DNA of 64,000 nucleotides from Eubacterium sp. MSJ-33. Its GTDB lineage: Bacteria > Bacillota > Clostridia > Lachnospirales > Lachnospiraceae. The stretch is from contig NZ_CP076562.1 in assembly GCF_022174665.1 (NCBI RefSeq), forward strand, positions 312,001 to 376,000, given 5' to 3'. The notes under the pieces are model-generated. The model was not told where the DNA came from. It saw only the letters and a program-made list of their open reading frames with translations, and did no database searches. Positions within the stretch are counted from its first letter, which is position 1; every line of letters starts with the position of its first letter. Both the position numbers and the translations under genes were made by a program. This document shows, piece by piece, positions 42,533 to 52,484 of the stretch.

Positions 42533-43344
42533 TGAAAAAGGCGATTGGAAAATTATTTTTAATTCTTATGCTGTTTGTCATCTATGCACCGATTCTGATT
42601 CTGGCGGTATACAGCTTTACGGATTCCGGGAATATTGGATCAATTCACGGATTTTCTATGCAGAATTATGTAACACTTTTCACAAAGGGCGAGCTTCGGG
42701 ATATGATTGTCGGAACGGTTCTTCTGGCACTTGTTTCATCCCTGCTTGCTACGATATTTGGAACGATGGGTGCGATTGGCGCGTTTTATTCCAAGAAATT
42801 TGCGAAGAACTTTATTAACACAGCCAACCAGATTCCGGTTGTCAATGCAGATGTTGTAACCGGTTTTTCCATCTGCGTGCTGCTGATTGTTGCATTTGGC
42901 ATGAATAAAGAAAGCTATGTGCCGTTGCTGATCGGACATGTAGTGTTATCCGCGCCATTTGTGTATCTGTCTGTGGTTCCGAAACTAAAGCAGATGGATG
43001 CGAGTCTGTATGAGGCGGCTATGGATCTTGGTGCGTCTCCGTCGATGGCACTCCGTAAGGTTGTGATCCCGCAGATCATGCCGGGTATCGTATCCGGATT
43101 TGCGCTGGCAATCACACTTTCGCTCGATGATTATTTCATCGCAAGCTATACAAAACCGGCAACGTTTAACACGATCAGTACGTATGTTGTCAATGCAACC
43201 AAGGGTTCACAGACAGAAATCAAAACTGCGCTTTGGGCGCTTTCGACAGTGATCTTCCTGATCGTTATTCTGGCAGTGGTTGTCATGAATGTGGCTGGCA
43301 GAAAGACAACCTCTGAAAAAGGAGGTGCCCGCAATGAGAAATAA
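42532..43344 (+). CDS. potC: Spermidine/putrescine ABC transporter permease PotC
   Basis: Second permease of the polyamine importer, 270 residues with six membrane segments. The EAA loop is EAAMDLGASPSMALRKVVIP. The PotC-type stretch SLDDYFIASYTKPATFNT, before the last helix, supports PotC over PotB. Its end overlaps the start of potD, so the two are coupled. Confidence 0.93.
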   Translation: MKKAIGKLFLILMLFVIYAPILILAVYSFTDSGNIGSIHGFSMQNYVTLFTKGELRDMIVGTVLLALVSSLLATIFGTMGAIGAFYSKKFAKNFINTANQIPVVNADVVTGFSICVLLIVAFGMNKESYVPLLIGHVVLSAPFVYLSVVPKLKQMDASLYEAAMDLGASPSMALRKVVIPQIMPGIVSGFALAITLSLDDYFIASYTKPATFNTISTYVVNATKGSQTEIKTALWALSTVIFLIVILAVVVMNVAGRKTTSEKGGARNEK

Positions 43345-44851
43345 GATGTTAAAATGTGTGACGGCCGTTGCGGCGGCAGCCATGATGACATTTCTGGCGA
43401 TGGTGCCGGGAACAAAGATCACACACGCACAGGAAAATGACGACGTGATCAAGCTGCGTGTCTGCAACTGGGAGGAATATATCGATCTTGGTGACTGGGA
43501 CGAGGAAGAACGCATGGAGCTTGAAAATGGTGCGGAAATCTTCGGTGAGAATTCAATGGTCGATGATTTTACCGAGTGGTATTACGAGACGTACGGCAAG
43601 CGCGTGGAGGTTGAGTATTCGTGCTTCGGAACGAACGAGGATCTGTATAACCAGCTGACGCTAGGGGATGTGTATGACCTTGTCTGTCCGTCTGATTATA
43701 TGATCATGAAGCTGATGGCTGAAAAAAAGCTGGTGCCATTTTCGGATGGATTTTATGATATGGATAATCCGGATAATTACTATGTTCGCGGGGTATCCGA
43801 TTATATCAGGGACACATTTGATGAAAATGAGATCGGCGGTGAGCCGTGGAGTGAATATGCGGCAGGCTATATGTGGGGCGTAACGGGTGTCCTTTATAAT
43901 CCGGAGAAGATGACAGAGGAGGAAGCGTCTACATGGGATGTGTTTCTGAATGACAAGTTCAAGCGTCAGGTTACGATCAAGGATAATGTCCGGGATTCTT
44001 ATTTTGCGGCACTTGGTTCTTACAGAAAAGAAGAACTGATGGATGAATCGCTTCGCAATGCACCGGATTATCAGGAACGATTGATGCAGATTATGAATGA
44101 TGTGGATTCCGATACGATTGAGAATGTAGAGGACATCCTCCAGGATATGCAGGGCAATGTTTATTCGTTTGAGACAGACAGCGGTAAAGCCGATATGATC
44201 AGCGGAAAGGTTGTTGCGAACTACCAGTGGTCAGGCGATGCTGTCTATGCGATGGATCAGGCAGAAGAGGATGATTTCTATCTGGATTTTGCGGTTCCGA
44301 AGGAGTCAACGAACCTGTGGTTTGACGGCTGGGTTATGCTGAAAAGCGGAATCGGACAGGATGCGGAAAAACAGCAGGCCGCTGAGGCATTTGTAAACTT
44401 TGTGTCTCGTCCGGACAATGCGGTGCGTAACATGTACTACATTGGTTATACATCCGTGATCAGCGGTGGCGATGACGATACGGTTTATGATTATCTGAAA
44501 TGGAATTATGAGGCGGAGGATGACGAGGAAGATACGGTCAAGTATCCGGTCGGATTTTTCTTCTGTGGTGACGATACTAATGAAGATTACATTATGACTG
44601 TGCCGGAAGAACAGACGCGAAGACAGTTGTTTGCACAGTATCCAACGCAGGATGTACTGCACCGGAGTGCAGTCATGCAGTATTTTGATGATACAGCGAA
44701 CAAGGAGATCAATCAGATGTGGATCAATGTCCGCTGTTATAATATTGCAGATGTACCGGTTCGGATATGGATTTTCGTTGGTGCGGTCATAGTATTTGTG
44801 ATTTATGTTACCATACGTATCTGGATGAGTCATTACCGGGAAAAGAAATAG
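43334..44851 (+). CDS. potD: PotD/PotF-like polyamine-binding protein with C-terminal membrane anchor
   Basis: Extracellular substrate-binding protein of the importer. The signal peptide occupies residues 1-36, ending near THAQEN, with no lipobox cysteine. The mature part has LRVCNWEEYID, YDLVCPSDYMI, GYMWGVTGVLYN and LWFDGWVMLKSG, typical of PotD. At 505 residues it is far longer than usual (about 350). Its C-terminus carries a hydrophobic helix (RIWIFVGAVIVFVIYVTIRI) and a basic tail, so it is anchored at the C-terminus instead of by a lipid. The ATG at 43334 has AAGGAGG eight bases upstream. Confidence 0.9.
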   Translation: MRNKMLKCVTAVAAAAMMTFLAMVPGTKITHAQENDDVIKLRVCNWEEYIDLGDWDEEERMELENGAEIFGENSMVDDFTEWYYETYGKRVEVEYSCFGTNEDLYNQLTLGDVYDLVCPSDYMIMKLMAEKKLVPFSDGFYDMDNPDNYYVRGVSDYIRDTFDENEIGGEPWSEYAAGYMWGVTGVLYNPEKMTEEEASTWDVFLNDKFKRQVTIKDNVRDSYFAALGSYRKEELMDESLRNAPDYQERLMQIMNDVDSDTIENVEDILQDMQGNVYSFETDSGKADMISGKVVANYQWSGDAVYAMDQAEEDDFYLDFAVPKESTNLWFDGWVMLKSGIGQDAEKQQAAEAFVNFVSRPDNAVRNMYYIGYTSVISGGDDDTVYDYLKWNYEAEDDEEDTVKYPVGFFFCGDDTNEDYIMTVPEEQTRRQLFAQYPTQDVLHRSAVMQYFDDTANKEINQMWINVRCYNIADVPVRIWIFVGAVIVFVIYVTIRIWMSHYREKK

Positions 44852-44865
44852 AGAGATAACAGAAA

Positions 44866-45603
44866 ATGCGTGAGGAAATACAGGTAACGGGTATAATTTT
44901 ATATGCAACACTTGTGAAAGAGTACGATAAACGTCTTGTGATCTTGACTAAGGAGCGAGGGAAAATCACAGTGTTTGCAAATGGTGCCAGAAAGGCGGTA
45001 AGTCAGCTCCGAGCGGCAAGCCAGAGCTTTGTGATGGGTACCTTTACCGTATTTCCGGGAAGAGATTCCTATACATTAGTCAAAGCGGAGGTCCGGGAAT
45101 ATTTTTCCGGACTTCCCTTGGATATGGAGAAGATGTGTTATGCATCGTATGTATGTGAGTTTATGTCCTATTATACAAGAGAGGGCAGTTACTGTGTGAA
45201 CGAGCTGAATCTACTTTATGTAACCCTTAAAGCACTTGAACAGGGAACCGTGGACAATCAGCTGATCCGCTATGCGTTTGAGGTGCGGCTGATGGACATC
45301 GAAGGGCAGGGCATCCATGCATATACGTGTGTACGCTGTAATAAGAAAGAACTGAAATATTTCAATGCGAAGGCGGGAGGACTTCTGTGTGATGCCTGCG
45401 GAAAAGAGCTGAAGCTTACACGGACAGTATCAGAAACACTTATTTACACCTTGCAATATATTCAGTCGGCAGATCTCACGAAGCTGTATGCGTTTCAGTT
45501 AAGTGAAGAGGCGATGGCAGAATTAAAGTACGTGGCAGACCGTTTCCGGGAAGCGTATGTTGACCGGGAATTCAAATCACTGGAAATACTATCATCCCTG
45601 TAA
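44866..45603 (+). CDS. recO: DNA repair protein RecO
   Basis: Recombination mediator that helps load RecA on SSB-coated DNA. The N-terminal OB fold shows VTGIILYATLVKEYDKRLVILT and KGITVFANGARK-like strands (TKERGKITVFANGAR). A four-cysteine zinc site is in CVRCNKKELKYFNAKAGG and LLCDACGK (about residues 150-175). The length of 245 residues is standard. It starts 14 bases after potD and ends 168 bases before glyQS. It has no strong ribosome site of its own and may be read from the pot transcript. Confidence 0.92.
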   Translation: MREEIQVTGIILYATLVKEYDKRLVILTKERGKITVFANGARKAVSQLRAASQSFVMGTFTVFPGRDSYTLVKAEVREYFSGLPLDMEKMCYASYVCEFMSYYTREGSYCVNELNLLYVTLKALEQGTVDNQLIRYAFEVRLMDIEGQGIHAYTCVRCNKKELKYFNAKAGGLLCDACGKELKLTRTVSETLIYTLQYIQSADLTKLYAFQLSEEAMAELKYVADRFREAYVDREFKSLEILSSL

Positions 45604-45771
45604 AAGCCTGATGTATAAATTTGTACGGTAGATATGAATTTCAAAAATATGGTTGCAATCTGAATCATTAGCCTGTAAAATGTTGTATGTTTCATATGGT
45701 GAAGAAAGTCACACCGAAAAATAAAAAGAATCCGCACACTCCGGTGCGAGAGGAAGGAAGGTTTACAAAAT

Positions 45772-47169
45772 ATGGAAAAGACTTTAGACAAAATCGTAGC
45801 ACTTGCAAAGAACAGAGGATTTGTGTATCCGGGCTCCGAAATCTATGGCGGACTTGCCAATACATGGGATTACGGAAACCTTGGAGTTGAACTCAAAAAC
45901 AATGTGAAGAAAGCATGGTGGAAGAAGTTCATTCAGGAGAATCCTTATAATGTAGGTGTGGATTGTGCCATTCTTATGAATCCACAGACATGGGTGGCAT
46001 CCGGTCACTTAGGTGGATTTGCAGATCCTCTGATGGACTGTAAAGAGTGTCACGAGCGTTTTCGTGCAGATAAATTGATTGAAGATTATATGGCTGACAA
46101 CGGAATTGAGATTGAGGGTTCCATTGATGGCTGGACAAATGAGCAGATGGAGCAGTATGTAGAAGACAATCATATCTGTTGTCCAAGCTGTGGTAAGCAT
46201 AACTTTACCGGTATCCGTCAGTTCAACCTGATGTTTAAGACATTCCAGGGTGTAACCGAGGATGCGAAGAATACAGTTTACTTAAGACCAGAGACCGCAC
46301 AGGGTATCTTCGTTAACTTCAAGAATGTACAGCGTACATCCCGTAAGAAGATTCCGTTTGGTATTGGTCAGATCGGTAAGTCCTTCCGTAACGAGATCAC
46401 ACCGGGTAACTTCACATTCCGTACAAGAGAGTTTGAGCAGATGGAACTGGAGTTCTTCTGTGAGCCTGGTACAGATATGGAATGGTTCCGTTACTGGAGA
46501 GAATTCTGTATCAACTGGCTGAAAGATCTTGGTATCAAGGATGATGAGATGCGTGCACGTGATCATTCTCCGGAAGAGCTTTGCTTCTACAGTAAGGGTA
46601 CAACGGATATTGAGTTCCTGTTCCCATTTGGTTGGGGCGAGCTGTGGGGAATCGCAGACCGTACCGATTACGATCTGAAACAGCATCAGAATACATCCGG
46701 TGAGCCAATGGAATACTTCGATGATGAGAAGAAGGAAAAGTATATTCCATATGTTGTTGAGCCATCATTAGGTGCAGACCGTGTGACGCTTGCATTCCTC
46801 TGCGCCGCTTATGACGAGGAGAACATCGGAACCGAGGAGAAGCCGGATATGAGAACGGTACTTCATTTCCATCCGGCATTAGCACCGGTTAAGATTGGTG
46901 TGCTTCCGCTTTCTAAGAAGTTGAATGAAGGTGCAGAGAGGATCTATGCAGAGCTTGCAAAGACATACAACTGTGAGTTCGATGACAGAGGAAATATCGG
47001 TAAGCGTTACAGAAGACAGGATGAGATTGGTACTCCGTTCTGTGTGACTTACGATTTTGAGTCTGAGACAGACGGCGCTGTAACTGTCCGTGATCGTGAT
47101 ACGATGGAGCAGGAGCGTGTGAAGATCGAAGATCTGAAGGCTTACTTCGAGAAGAAATTTGAATACTAA
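45772..47169 (+). CDS. glyQS: Glycine-tRNA ligase, dimeric type
   Basis: Charges tRNA-Gly. Class II motifs: motif 2 in [20 protein letters not shown] and motif 3 in [14 protein letters not shown]. The 465-residue single chain is the alpha2 type used by many Firmicutes. An HxGG-like zinc region lies at CKECHERF and [10 protein letters not shown] (about 80-145). AAGGAAGG lies before the ATG. No T-box leader can be seen in the 168 bases upstream (no AGGGTGGNACCGCG-type sequence), so regulation is probably not by T-box. Confidence 0.95.
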   Translation: MEKTLDKIVALAKNRGFVYPGSEIYGGLANTWDYGNLGVELKNNVKKAWWKKFIQENPYNVGVDCAILMNPQTWVASGHLGGFADPLMDCKECHERFRADKLIEDYMADNGIEIEGSIDGWTNEQMEQYVEDNHICCPSCGKHNFTGIRQFNLMFKTFQGVTEDAKNTVYLRPETAQGIFVNFKNVQRTSRKKIPFGIGQIGKSFRNEITPGNFTFRTREFEQMELEFFCEPGTDMEWFRYWREFCINWLKDLGIKDDEMRARDHSPEELCFYSKGTTDIEFLFPFGWGELWGIADRTDYDLKQHQNTSGEPMEYFDDEKKEKYIPYVVEPSLGADRVTLAFLCAAYDEENIGTEEKPDMRTVLHFHPALAPVKIGVLPLSKKLNEGAERIYAELAKTYNCEFDDRGNIGKRYRRQDEIGTPFCVTYDFESETDGAVTVRDRDTMEQERVKIEDLKAYFEKKFEY

Positions 47170-47184
47170 AAGAAGATAAGGGAC

Positions 47185-47214
47185 AGGGATGCTTGTCGGC
47201 ATCCCTATTCTTTT
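47185..47214 (+). terminator. Terminator after glyQS
   Basis: AGGGATGC pairs with GCATCCCT around TTGTCG, followed by ATTCTTTT. Confidence 0.7.
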
Positions 47215-47323
47215 AATCAAAAACTTTAATGCGGGAAAGCGTTACGCAATAACGCGATGGAGAAACAATGAACTGGATTGAAGGAATTTACAATCACCTG
47301 ACTTAAGAAAAAGGAGAGAGAAA

Positions 47324-48820
47324 ATGGCGATTAAAATTATTATGTTAGTAATATTTTTTGGAGTGATGATCGGTGTCGGCGTCTACTGCCGGAAGCATGC
47401 TACCGATGTCAATGGATTTGTATTAGGTGGAAGAAATGTTGGACCATGGCTGACTGCATTTGCATATGGAACGTCATATTTTTCTGCAGTTATCTTTATC
47501 GGATATGCCGGACAGTTCGGATGGAAGTTCGGTCTTGCTTCTACATGGATTGGTCTTGGAAATGCGTTTATCGGTTCTCTGCTCGCATGGAATGTACTTG
47601 GCAGAAGGACGAGAACGATGAGCCAGCATTTAGAGAGTAAGACGATGCCGGAATTCTTCGGGGTCCGGTTTGATTCGAAGATGCTTAAGATCTTTGCATC
47701 TCTTATAGTGTTTGTTTTTTTGATTCCGTACACGGCATCGCTTTATAACGGACTTTCTCGATTGTTCGGGATGGCATTTCATCTGGATTATACGGTCTGC
47801 ATCGTTGTGATGGCAGTGCTTACCGGTATCTATGTAATCGCAGGAGGTTACATGGCGACCGCAATTAATGATTTTATTCAAGGCTGTATTATGATTATCG
47901 GAATCATAGCAGTTATAGCATCTGTATTAAAATCAAATGGTGGATTTGTGCAGGCAATCGATGCATTGGCACGTGTAGAGGATGCACAAGTGACATCCAC
48001 ACCGGGCGCATTTGCATCGTTCTTCGGACCGGATCCTTTTGGACTCTTGTGTGTCGTTATCCTGACATCGCTTGGTACATGGGGACTTCCACAGATGGTA
48101 CAAAAGTTCTACGCAATCAAAGATGAGAAAGCAATTGGAAAGGGAACTCTGATTTCTACGATCTTTGCAATCATTGTTGCCGGTGGCTGTTATTTCCTTG
48201 GTGGTTTCGGCAGACTGTATGATATCGACATCGCGACGCAAGGCTATGATGCGATTATCCCGGCGATGATTGAGAAGCTGTCCCCGTTTTTGATCGCGGT
48301 TGTTGTAATCCTGGTACTTTCTGCGTCAATGTCCACATTGTCGTCATTGGTGCTCGCATCTTCTTCGACACTGACACTGGATATGATCCGTGGCACAATT
48401 GTGAAAGAGATGACAGAGAAGAAACAGGTATTTATCATGCGGATATTCATTGTTGTGTTTATCGCAATTTCTGCAGTGATTGCGGTCGTACAGTATAAGA
48501 ACGGCGTCACATTTATCGCACAGCTTATGGGGATTTCATGGGGTGCACTTGCAGGGGCATTCCTTGCACCGTTTATCTACAGTCTGTACTGGAAGGGTGT
48601 GACGAAAGCGGCCGTGCTTGTGAATTTCTTGTTTGGCAGTGGCACCATGGTAGCGAATATGCTTGCAAGAGAATCGTTCCCAATCGTATTGCAGTCACCG
48701 ATCAACTGTGGTGCATTTGCAATGCTTGCCGGACTTATTATTGTACCGGTCGTGAGTCTCATCACACCAAAGCTTTCCGATGAGAAGAAAATGGCAGTTT
48801 TTTCCTGCTATGAAAAATAA
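47324..48820 (+). CDS. Sodium:solute symporter (SSS family)
   Basis: Integral membrane symporter of the LeuT-fold SSS family, 498 residues, about 12-13 helices. Family features: FVLGGRNVGPWLTAFAYGTSYFSA near the N-terminus (given as a landmark, residues 24-47), GGYMATAINDFIQGCIM and the VLSASMSTLSSLVLASSSTL helix with serines that bind sodium. It is nearest in style to PutP-type proteins, but the substrate (proline, pantothenate or other) is not readable. GGAGAG lies eight bases before the ATG. A 12-codon frame (MNWIEGIYNHLT) with its own weak ribosome site lies just upstream. Confidence 0.88.
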   Translation: MAIKIIMLVIFFGVMIGVGVYCRKHATDVNGFVLGGRNVGPWLTAFAYGTSYFSAVIFIGYAGQFGWKFGLASTWIGLGNAFIGSLLAWNVLGRRTRTMSQHLESKTMPEFFGVRFDSKMLKIFASLIVFVFLIPYTASLYNGLSRLFGMAFHLDYTVCIVVMAVLTGIYVIAGGYMATAINDFIQGCIMIIGIIAVIASVLKSNGGFVQAIDALARVEDAQVTSTPGAFASFFGPDPFGLLCVVILTSLGTWGLPQMVQKFYAIKDEKAIGKGTLISTIFAIIVAGGCYFLGGFGRLYDIDIATQGYDAIIPAMIEKLSPFLIAVVVILVLSASMSTLSSLVLASSSTLTLDMIRGTIVKEMTEKKQVFIMRIFIVVFIAISAVIAVVQYKNGVTFIAQLMGISWGALAGAFLAPFIYSLYWKGVTKAAVLVNFLFGSGTMVANMLARESFPIVLQSPINCGAFAMLAGLIIVPVVSLITPKLSDEKKMAVFSCYEK

Positions 48821-48883
48821 GTTCTAAACAATGGAATTTCGCATAGGCTATATAGAAACCAAGTTGTTCGAGAGGACGGGAAC

Positions 48884-49351
48884 ATGAGAACACGACGAAC
48901 GGCGCTTCGCATGATCGTACTTTCATTCTTACTCGTTGGCTGTATGTGCATCTTCGCAGCCTGTGCAAAATCAGAGAAAAAAGCTTCTGCTTCTGGTGTA
49001 TACCATTTGTACTCCATGGAGTCGGGGGAGGACAGCTATTCCCATGATGATATCGTATCATATGGACTTGACACCATGACGCTTACGTTGTATGCGGATG
49101 GTACGGCAAGCCTTGGATTTGGGGAGGAGACAGAGCAGTTTAACTGGAAGGAAGGCAAGTTATATTCGGATAATGAAGAACTTGCATTTACCGTAGAAAA
49201 TGGTATGCTCACGATCAAGATGGATACGGAGAGCATGATGTTTGAACGGGTCGGGGATGCACCGAAGAAGGCGGAAATTCATAATCAGGAAGAAAACACC
49301 GGTACCCCAACGGATGATACGGAAGTATCCGGGATGGATTCCGTTCAGTAG
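48884..49351 (+). CDS. Small putative lipoprotein
   Basis: A 155-residue exported protein. The N-terminus MRTRRTALRMIVLSFLL is a signal peptide ending with the lipobox-like CIFAAC (cysteine near residue 26), so it is probably lipid-anchored on the outer face. The mature domain (about 35-125) has repeated strands of the kind LTLYADGTASLGFG and LTIKMDTESMMFERV, a lipocalin-like or DUF5640-like beta fold. The last 30 residues are polar. Function unknown. A similar strand pattern is seen in the C-terminal domain of the repeat protein at 56459-57640. Confidence 0.75.
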   Translation: MRTRRTALRMIVLSFLLVGCMCIFAACAKSEKKASASGVYHLYSMESGEDSYSHDDIVSYGLDTMTLTLYADGTASLGFGEETEQFNWKEGKLYSDNEELAFTVENGMLTIKMDTESMMFERVGDAPKKAEIHNQEENTGTPTDDTEVSGMDSVQ

Positions 49352-49387
49352 TAGATATGATCGGACGGGGTTGAAAAAGAAAATAAA

Positions 49388-49445
49388 AAAGGCAGTTGAT
49401 TTCCACGTAAAATACGTCCGGAAAACCAATTGCCTTTCTTTTTAT
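49388..49445 (+). terminator. Terminator after the lipoprotein gene
   Basis: AAAGGCAGTTGATTTCC and GGAAAACCAATTGCCTTT form a long imperfect stem with an inner ACGTA/TACGT stem, followed by CTTTTTAT. Confidence 0.75.
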
Positions 49446-49486
49446 GTTTTTTTATGGCGATTTTACTAAATATTTATAAAAATGCC

Positions 49487-49515
49487 TTTATCAATTGTGG
49501 AAATTATGTTATAAT
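49487..49515 (+). promoter_or_regulatory. Putative ppdK promoter
   Basis: Weak -35 TTTATC and a good TATAAT with a 17-base spacer, about 75 bases before the start. The leader contains the small hairpin TCTGC/GCAGA. Confidence 0.5.
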
Positions 49516-49588
49516 TTCTTGCAGTGTGATGGGGACGTGCCATAGTCTGCTATCGCAGAAATTTGATTACTTAGGAGGTATATGACAA

Positions 49589-52225
49589 ATGGCAAACAAG
49601 TGGGTTTATATGTTTAGCGAAGGCGACATGACCATGCGTAATCTTCTTGGTGGTAAGGGTGCCAACCTTGCAGAGATGACAACAATTGGTCTTCCGGTAC
49701 CACAGGGATTCACAATTACAACAGAAGCTTGTACACAGTACTATGAGGATGGTCGTAAGATTAATGATGAGATCATGGCTCAGGCTATGGAAGGTGTTAA
49801 GAAGATGGAGGAGATCAACGGCAAGAAGTTTGGCGATCTCAAGAATCCATTGCTTGTTTCTGTACGTTCAGGTGCCAGAGCTTCTATGCCTGGTATGATG
49901 GATACAATCCTGAACCTCGGTTTGAACGACGAGGTAGTTGCAGCTATGATCGCTGGTAACCCAGATCCAGCATTCGAGCGTTTCGTATATGATTCTTACA
50001 GACGTTTCATCCAGATGTTCTCAGACGTTGTTATGGAAGTTGGTAAGAAGTACTTCGAGCAGCTGATCGACAAGATGAAGGAAGAGAAGGGTGTTAAGTT
50101 CGACGTTGAGCTTACAGCAGCAGATCTTAAGACTCTTGCAGAGCAGTTCAAGGCTGAGTACAAGAATCAGCTTGGTACAGACTTCCCTTCAGATCCTGTA
50201 GAGCAGTTGAAGCTTGCTATCGAGGCAGTATTTAGATCATGGGATAACCCTCGTGCAAACGTATACAGAAGAGATAACGATATCCCTTATTCATGGGGTA
50301 CAGCCGTTAACGTAATGCCTATGGTATTCGGTAACCTGAACAACGAGTCTGGTACAGGTGTTGCATTTACTCGTGACCCTGCAACAGGTGAGAAGAAGCT
50401 TATGGGTGAGTTCCTTATCAACGCACAGGGCGAGGACGTAGTTGCCGGTGTTCGTACACCAATGCCAATCGCTCAGATGGAGCAGGAATTCCCAGAAGCA
50501 TATGCAGAGTTCATTCAGGTATGTGAGACACTTGAGAATCACTACCATGATATGCAGGATATGGAGTTCACAGTTGAGAACAAGAAGCTTTACATGCTTC
50601 AGTGTAGAAATGGTAAGAGAACAGCTCAGGCAGCTCTTCAGATCGCTTGTGACCTTGTAGATGAGGGACATAAGACAGAGGAAGAAGCAGTTGCTATGAT
50701 CGATCCTCGTAACCTTGATACACTTCTTCACCCACAGTTCGATGCAGCAGCTCTTAAGGCAGCTACACCTATGGGTAAGGGTCTTGGTGCTTCTCCTGGT
50801 GCTGCATGTGGTAAGGTTGTATTTACAGCTGACGATGCAGAGGCATGGGCAGCAAGAGGCGAGAAGGTAGTTCTTGTTCGTCTTGAGACATCTCCAGAAG
50901 ATATCACAGGTATGAAGTCTGCTCAGGGTATCCTGACAGTTCGTGGTGGTATGACATCTCACGCAGCCGTAGTTGCTCGTGGTATGGGTACATGTTGTGT
51001 ATCTGGTTGTGGCGACATCATCATGGATGAGGAAAACAAGCAGTTCACACTTGCAGGTAAGACATTTAAGGAAGGTGACTTCATTTCAATCGATGGTACA
51101 ACAGGTAACATCTATGATGGAGTTATCAAGACAGTTGATGCTTCTATCGCTGGTACATTCGGTAGAGTTATGGCATGGGCTGATAAGTATAGAACATTGA
51201 AGGTTAGAACAAATGCTGATACACCAGCAGATGCTAAGAAGGCTCGTGAGCTTGGTGCAGAAGGTATCGGTCTTTGCCGTACAGAGCATATGTTCTTTGA
51301 TCCAGAGAGAATCGCAGCATTCCGTGAGATGATCTGCTCTGATACAGTAGAAGAGAGAGAAGAAGCTTTGGACAAGATCCTTCCATATCAGCAGAATGAC
51401 TTCAAGGCACTCTATGAGGCGCTTGAAGGAAATCCTGTTACAATCAGATTCCTGGATCCACCTCTTCATGAGTTCGTTCCTACAGAGGATGCTGATATCG
51501 AGAAGCTTGCTAAGGCTAAGAATAAGACAGTTGATGAGATCAAGGCTCTTTGCAACTCACTTCATGAGTTCAACCCTATGATGGGTCACAGAGGATGCCG
51601 TCTTGCTGTTACTTATCCAGAAATCGCTAAGATGCAGACAAAGGCAGTTATCCGTGCAGCTATCGAAGTTCAGAAGGCACATCCGGATTGGAATGTTGAG
51701 CCAGAGATCATGATCCCACTTGTATGTGAGGTTAAGGAGCTTAAGTATGTTAAGAAGACAGTTGTTGAGACTGCTGATGCTGAGATCGCTGCTGCAGGCG
51801 TAGATCTGAAGTACGAAGTTGGTACAATGATCGAGATCCCTAGAGCTGCTCTTACAGCAGATGACATCGCTAAGGAAGCTGACTTCTTCTGCTTCGGTAC
51901 AAACGATCTGACTCAGATGACATTCGGTTTCTCAAGAGATGATGCTGGTAAGTTCCTCAATGCTTACTATGATGCTAAGATCTTCGAGAACGATCCATTT
52001 GCTAAGCTTGACCAGACAGGTGTTGGTAAGCTCATGGATATGGCAGTTAAGCTTGGTAAGCCAGTAAATCCAAAGCTTCATATCGGTATCTGTGGTGAGC
52101 ACGGTGGAGATCCTTCATCCGTTGAGTTCTGCCACAAGATTGGTCTTGATTATGTATCATGTTCACCATTCCGTGTACCTATCGCTAGACTTGCTGCTGC
52201 TCAGGCTGCAATCGCTAATAAGTAA
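49589..52225 (+). CDS. ppdK: Pyruvate, phosphate dikinase
   Basis: Interconverts pyruvate, ATP and phosphate with PEP, AMP and pyrophosphate; important in energy-conserving glycolysis of clostridia. The N-terminal nucleotide-binding domain has LLGGKGANLAEM, the central phosphohistidine domain has VRGGMTSHAAVVARGMG, and the C-terminal PEP domain has LCRTEHMFF and HIGICGEHGGDP with the catalytic cysteine. The length of 878 residues is standard. Codon use is strongly skewed (many CTT, GCT, GTT and TCT), unlike its neighbours, which fits very high expression. AGGAGGT is nine bases before the ATG. A strong terminator follows. Confidence 0.97.
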   Translation: MANKWVYMFSEGDMTMRNLLGGKGANLAEMTTIGLPVPQGFTITTEACTQYYEDGRKINDEIMAQAMEGVKKMEEINGKKFGDLKNPLLVSVRSGARASMPGMMDTILNLGLNDEVVAAMIAGNPDPAFERFVYDSYRRFIQMFSDVVMEVGKKYFEQLIDKMKEEKGVKFDVELTAADLKTLAEQFKAEYKNQLGTDFPSDPVEQLKLAIEAVFRSWDNPRANVYRRDNDIPYSWGTAVNVMPMVFGNLNNESGTGVAFTRDPATGEKKLMGEFLINAQGEDVVAGVRTPMPIAQMEQEFPEAYAEFIQVCETLENHYHDMQDMEFTVENKKLYMLQCRNGKRTAQAALQIACDLVDEGHKTEEEAVAMIDPRNLDTLLHPQFDAAALKAATPMGKGLGASPGAACGKVVFTADDAEAWAARGEKVVLVRLETSPEDITGMKSAQGILTVRGGMTSHAAVVARGMGTCCVSGCGDIIMDEENKQFTLAGKTFKEGDFISIDGTTGNIYDGVIKTVDASIAGTFGRVMAWADKYRTLKVRTNADTPADAKKARELGAEGIGLCRTEHMFFDPERIAAFREMICSDTVEEREEALDKILPYQQNDFKALYEALEGNPVTIRFLDPPLHEFVPTEDADIEKLAKAKNKTVDEIKALCNSLHEFNPMMGHRGCRLAVTYPEIAKMQTKAVIRAAIEVQKAHPDWNVEPEIMIPLVCEVKELKYVKKTVVETADAEIAAAGVDLKYEVGTMIEIPRAALTADDIAKEADFFCFGTNDLTQMTFGFSRDDAGKFLNAYYDAKIFENDPFAKLDQTGVGKLMDMAVKLGKPVNPKLHIGICGEHGGDPSSVEFCHKIGLDYVSCSPFRVPIARLAAAQAAIANK

Positions 52226-52270
52226 TACACCGCATATGGTAGACATTTTGATTTCGTAATCAAATAAAAG

Positions 52271-52310
52271 AATCCCCTATACTTCATAATGGAGTGTAGG
52301 GGATTTTTTT
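52271..52310 (+). terminator. Rho-independent terminator after ppdK
   Basis: AATCCCCTATACTTC pairs with GGAGTGTAGGGGATT (with two G-T pairs) around ATAAT, followed by seven T. Confidence 0.92.
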
Positions 52311-52333
52311 GCTTGACTCCATTTTGTGAATGA

Positions 52334-52360
52334 CAAGTATATGTATTTTGTGTATACTTG
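52334..52360. repeat. Inverted repeat in the ppdK-sstT gap
   Basis: CAAGTATA and TATACTTG are perfect 8-base arms with 11 bases between. Possible operator or small hairpin; no function assigned. Confidence 0.4.
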
Positions 52361-52419
52361 ATATGGTTACAAAAATTGAAATAAAGTAAAAGTATGATGT
52401 GGTTGGGGTATTGACTGGA

Positions 52420-52478
52420 AATAAAAAGAAATGAGCAAGCCGCTTGAGAAATAGCTGTACGGTCGTAAAACTCATTTC
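52420..52478 (-). ncRNA. Candidate small RNA with its own promoter and terminator stem
   Basis: On the - strand, a transcript of about 56-59 nt would start at 52478 with GAAATGAG and end after the complementary CTCATTTC and TTTTTAT. The promoter is seven bases upstream. Inside is a CAAG/CUUG hairpin and an unpaired stretch rich in U, A and C. A 63-codon frame in this region has no ribosome site and runs through the T tract, so protein coding is unlikely. I know no RNA family it matches. Confidence 0.5.
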
Positions 52479-52484
52479 AATATT

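Noticed and set aside
45604..45771. T-box leader expected before glyQS
   Set aside because: No T-box consensus and no specifier-type stem were found; only a small CGCAC/GTGCG hairpin.
52284..52475. 63-codon frame on the - strand in the ppdK-sstT gap
   Set aside because: No ribosome binding site, start lies at the first bases of the candidate small RNA and the frame runs through its terminator and the ppdK terminator.
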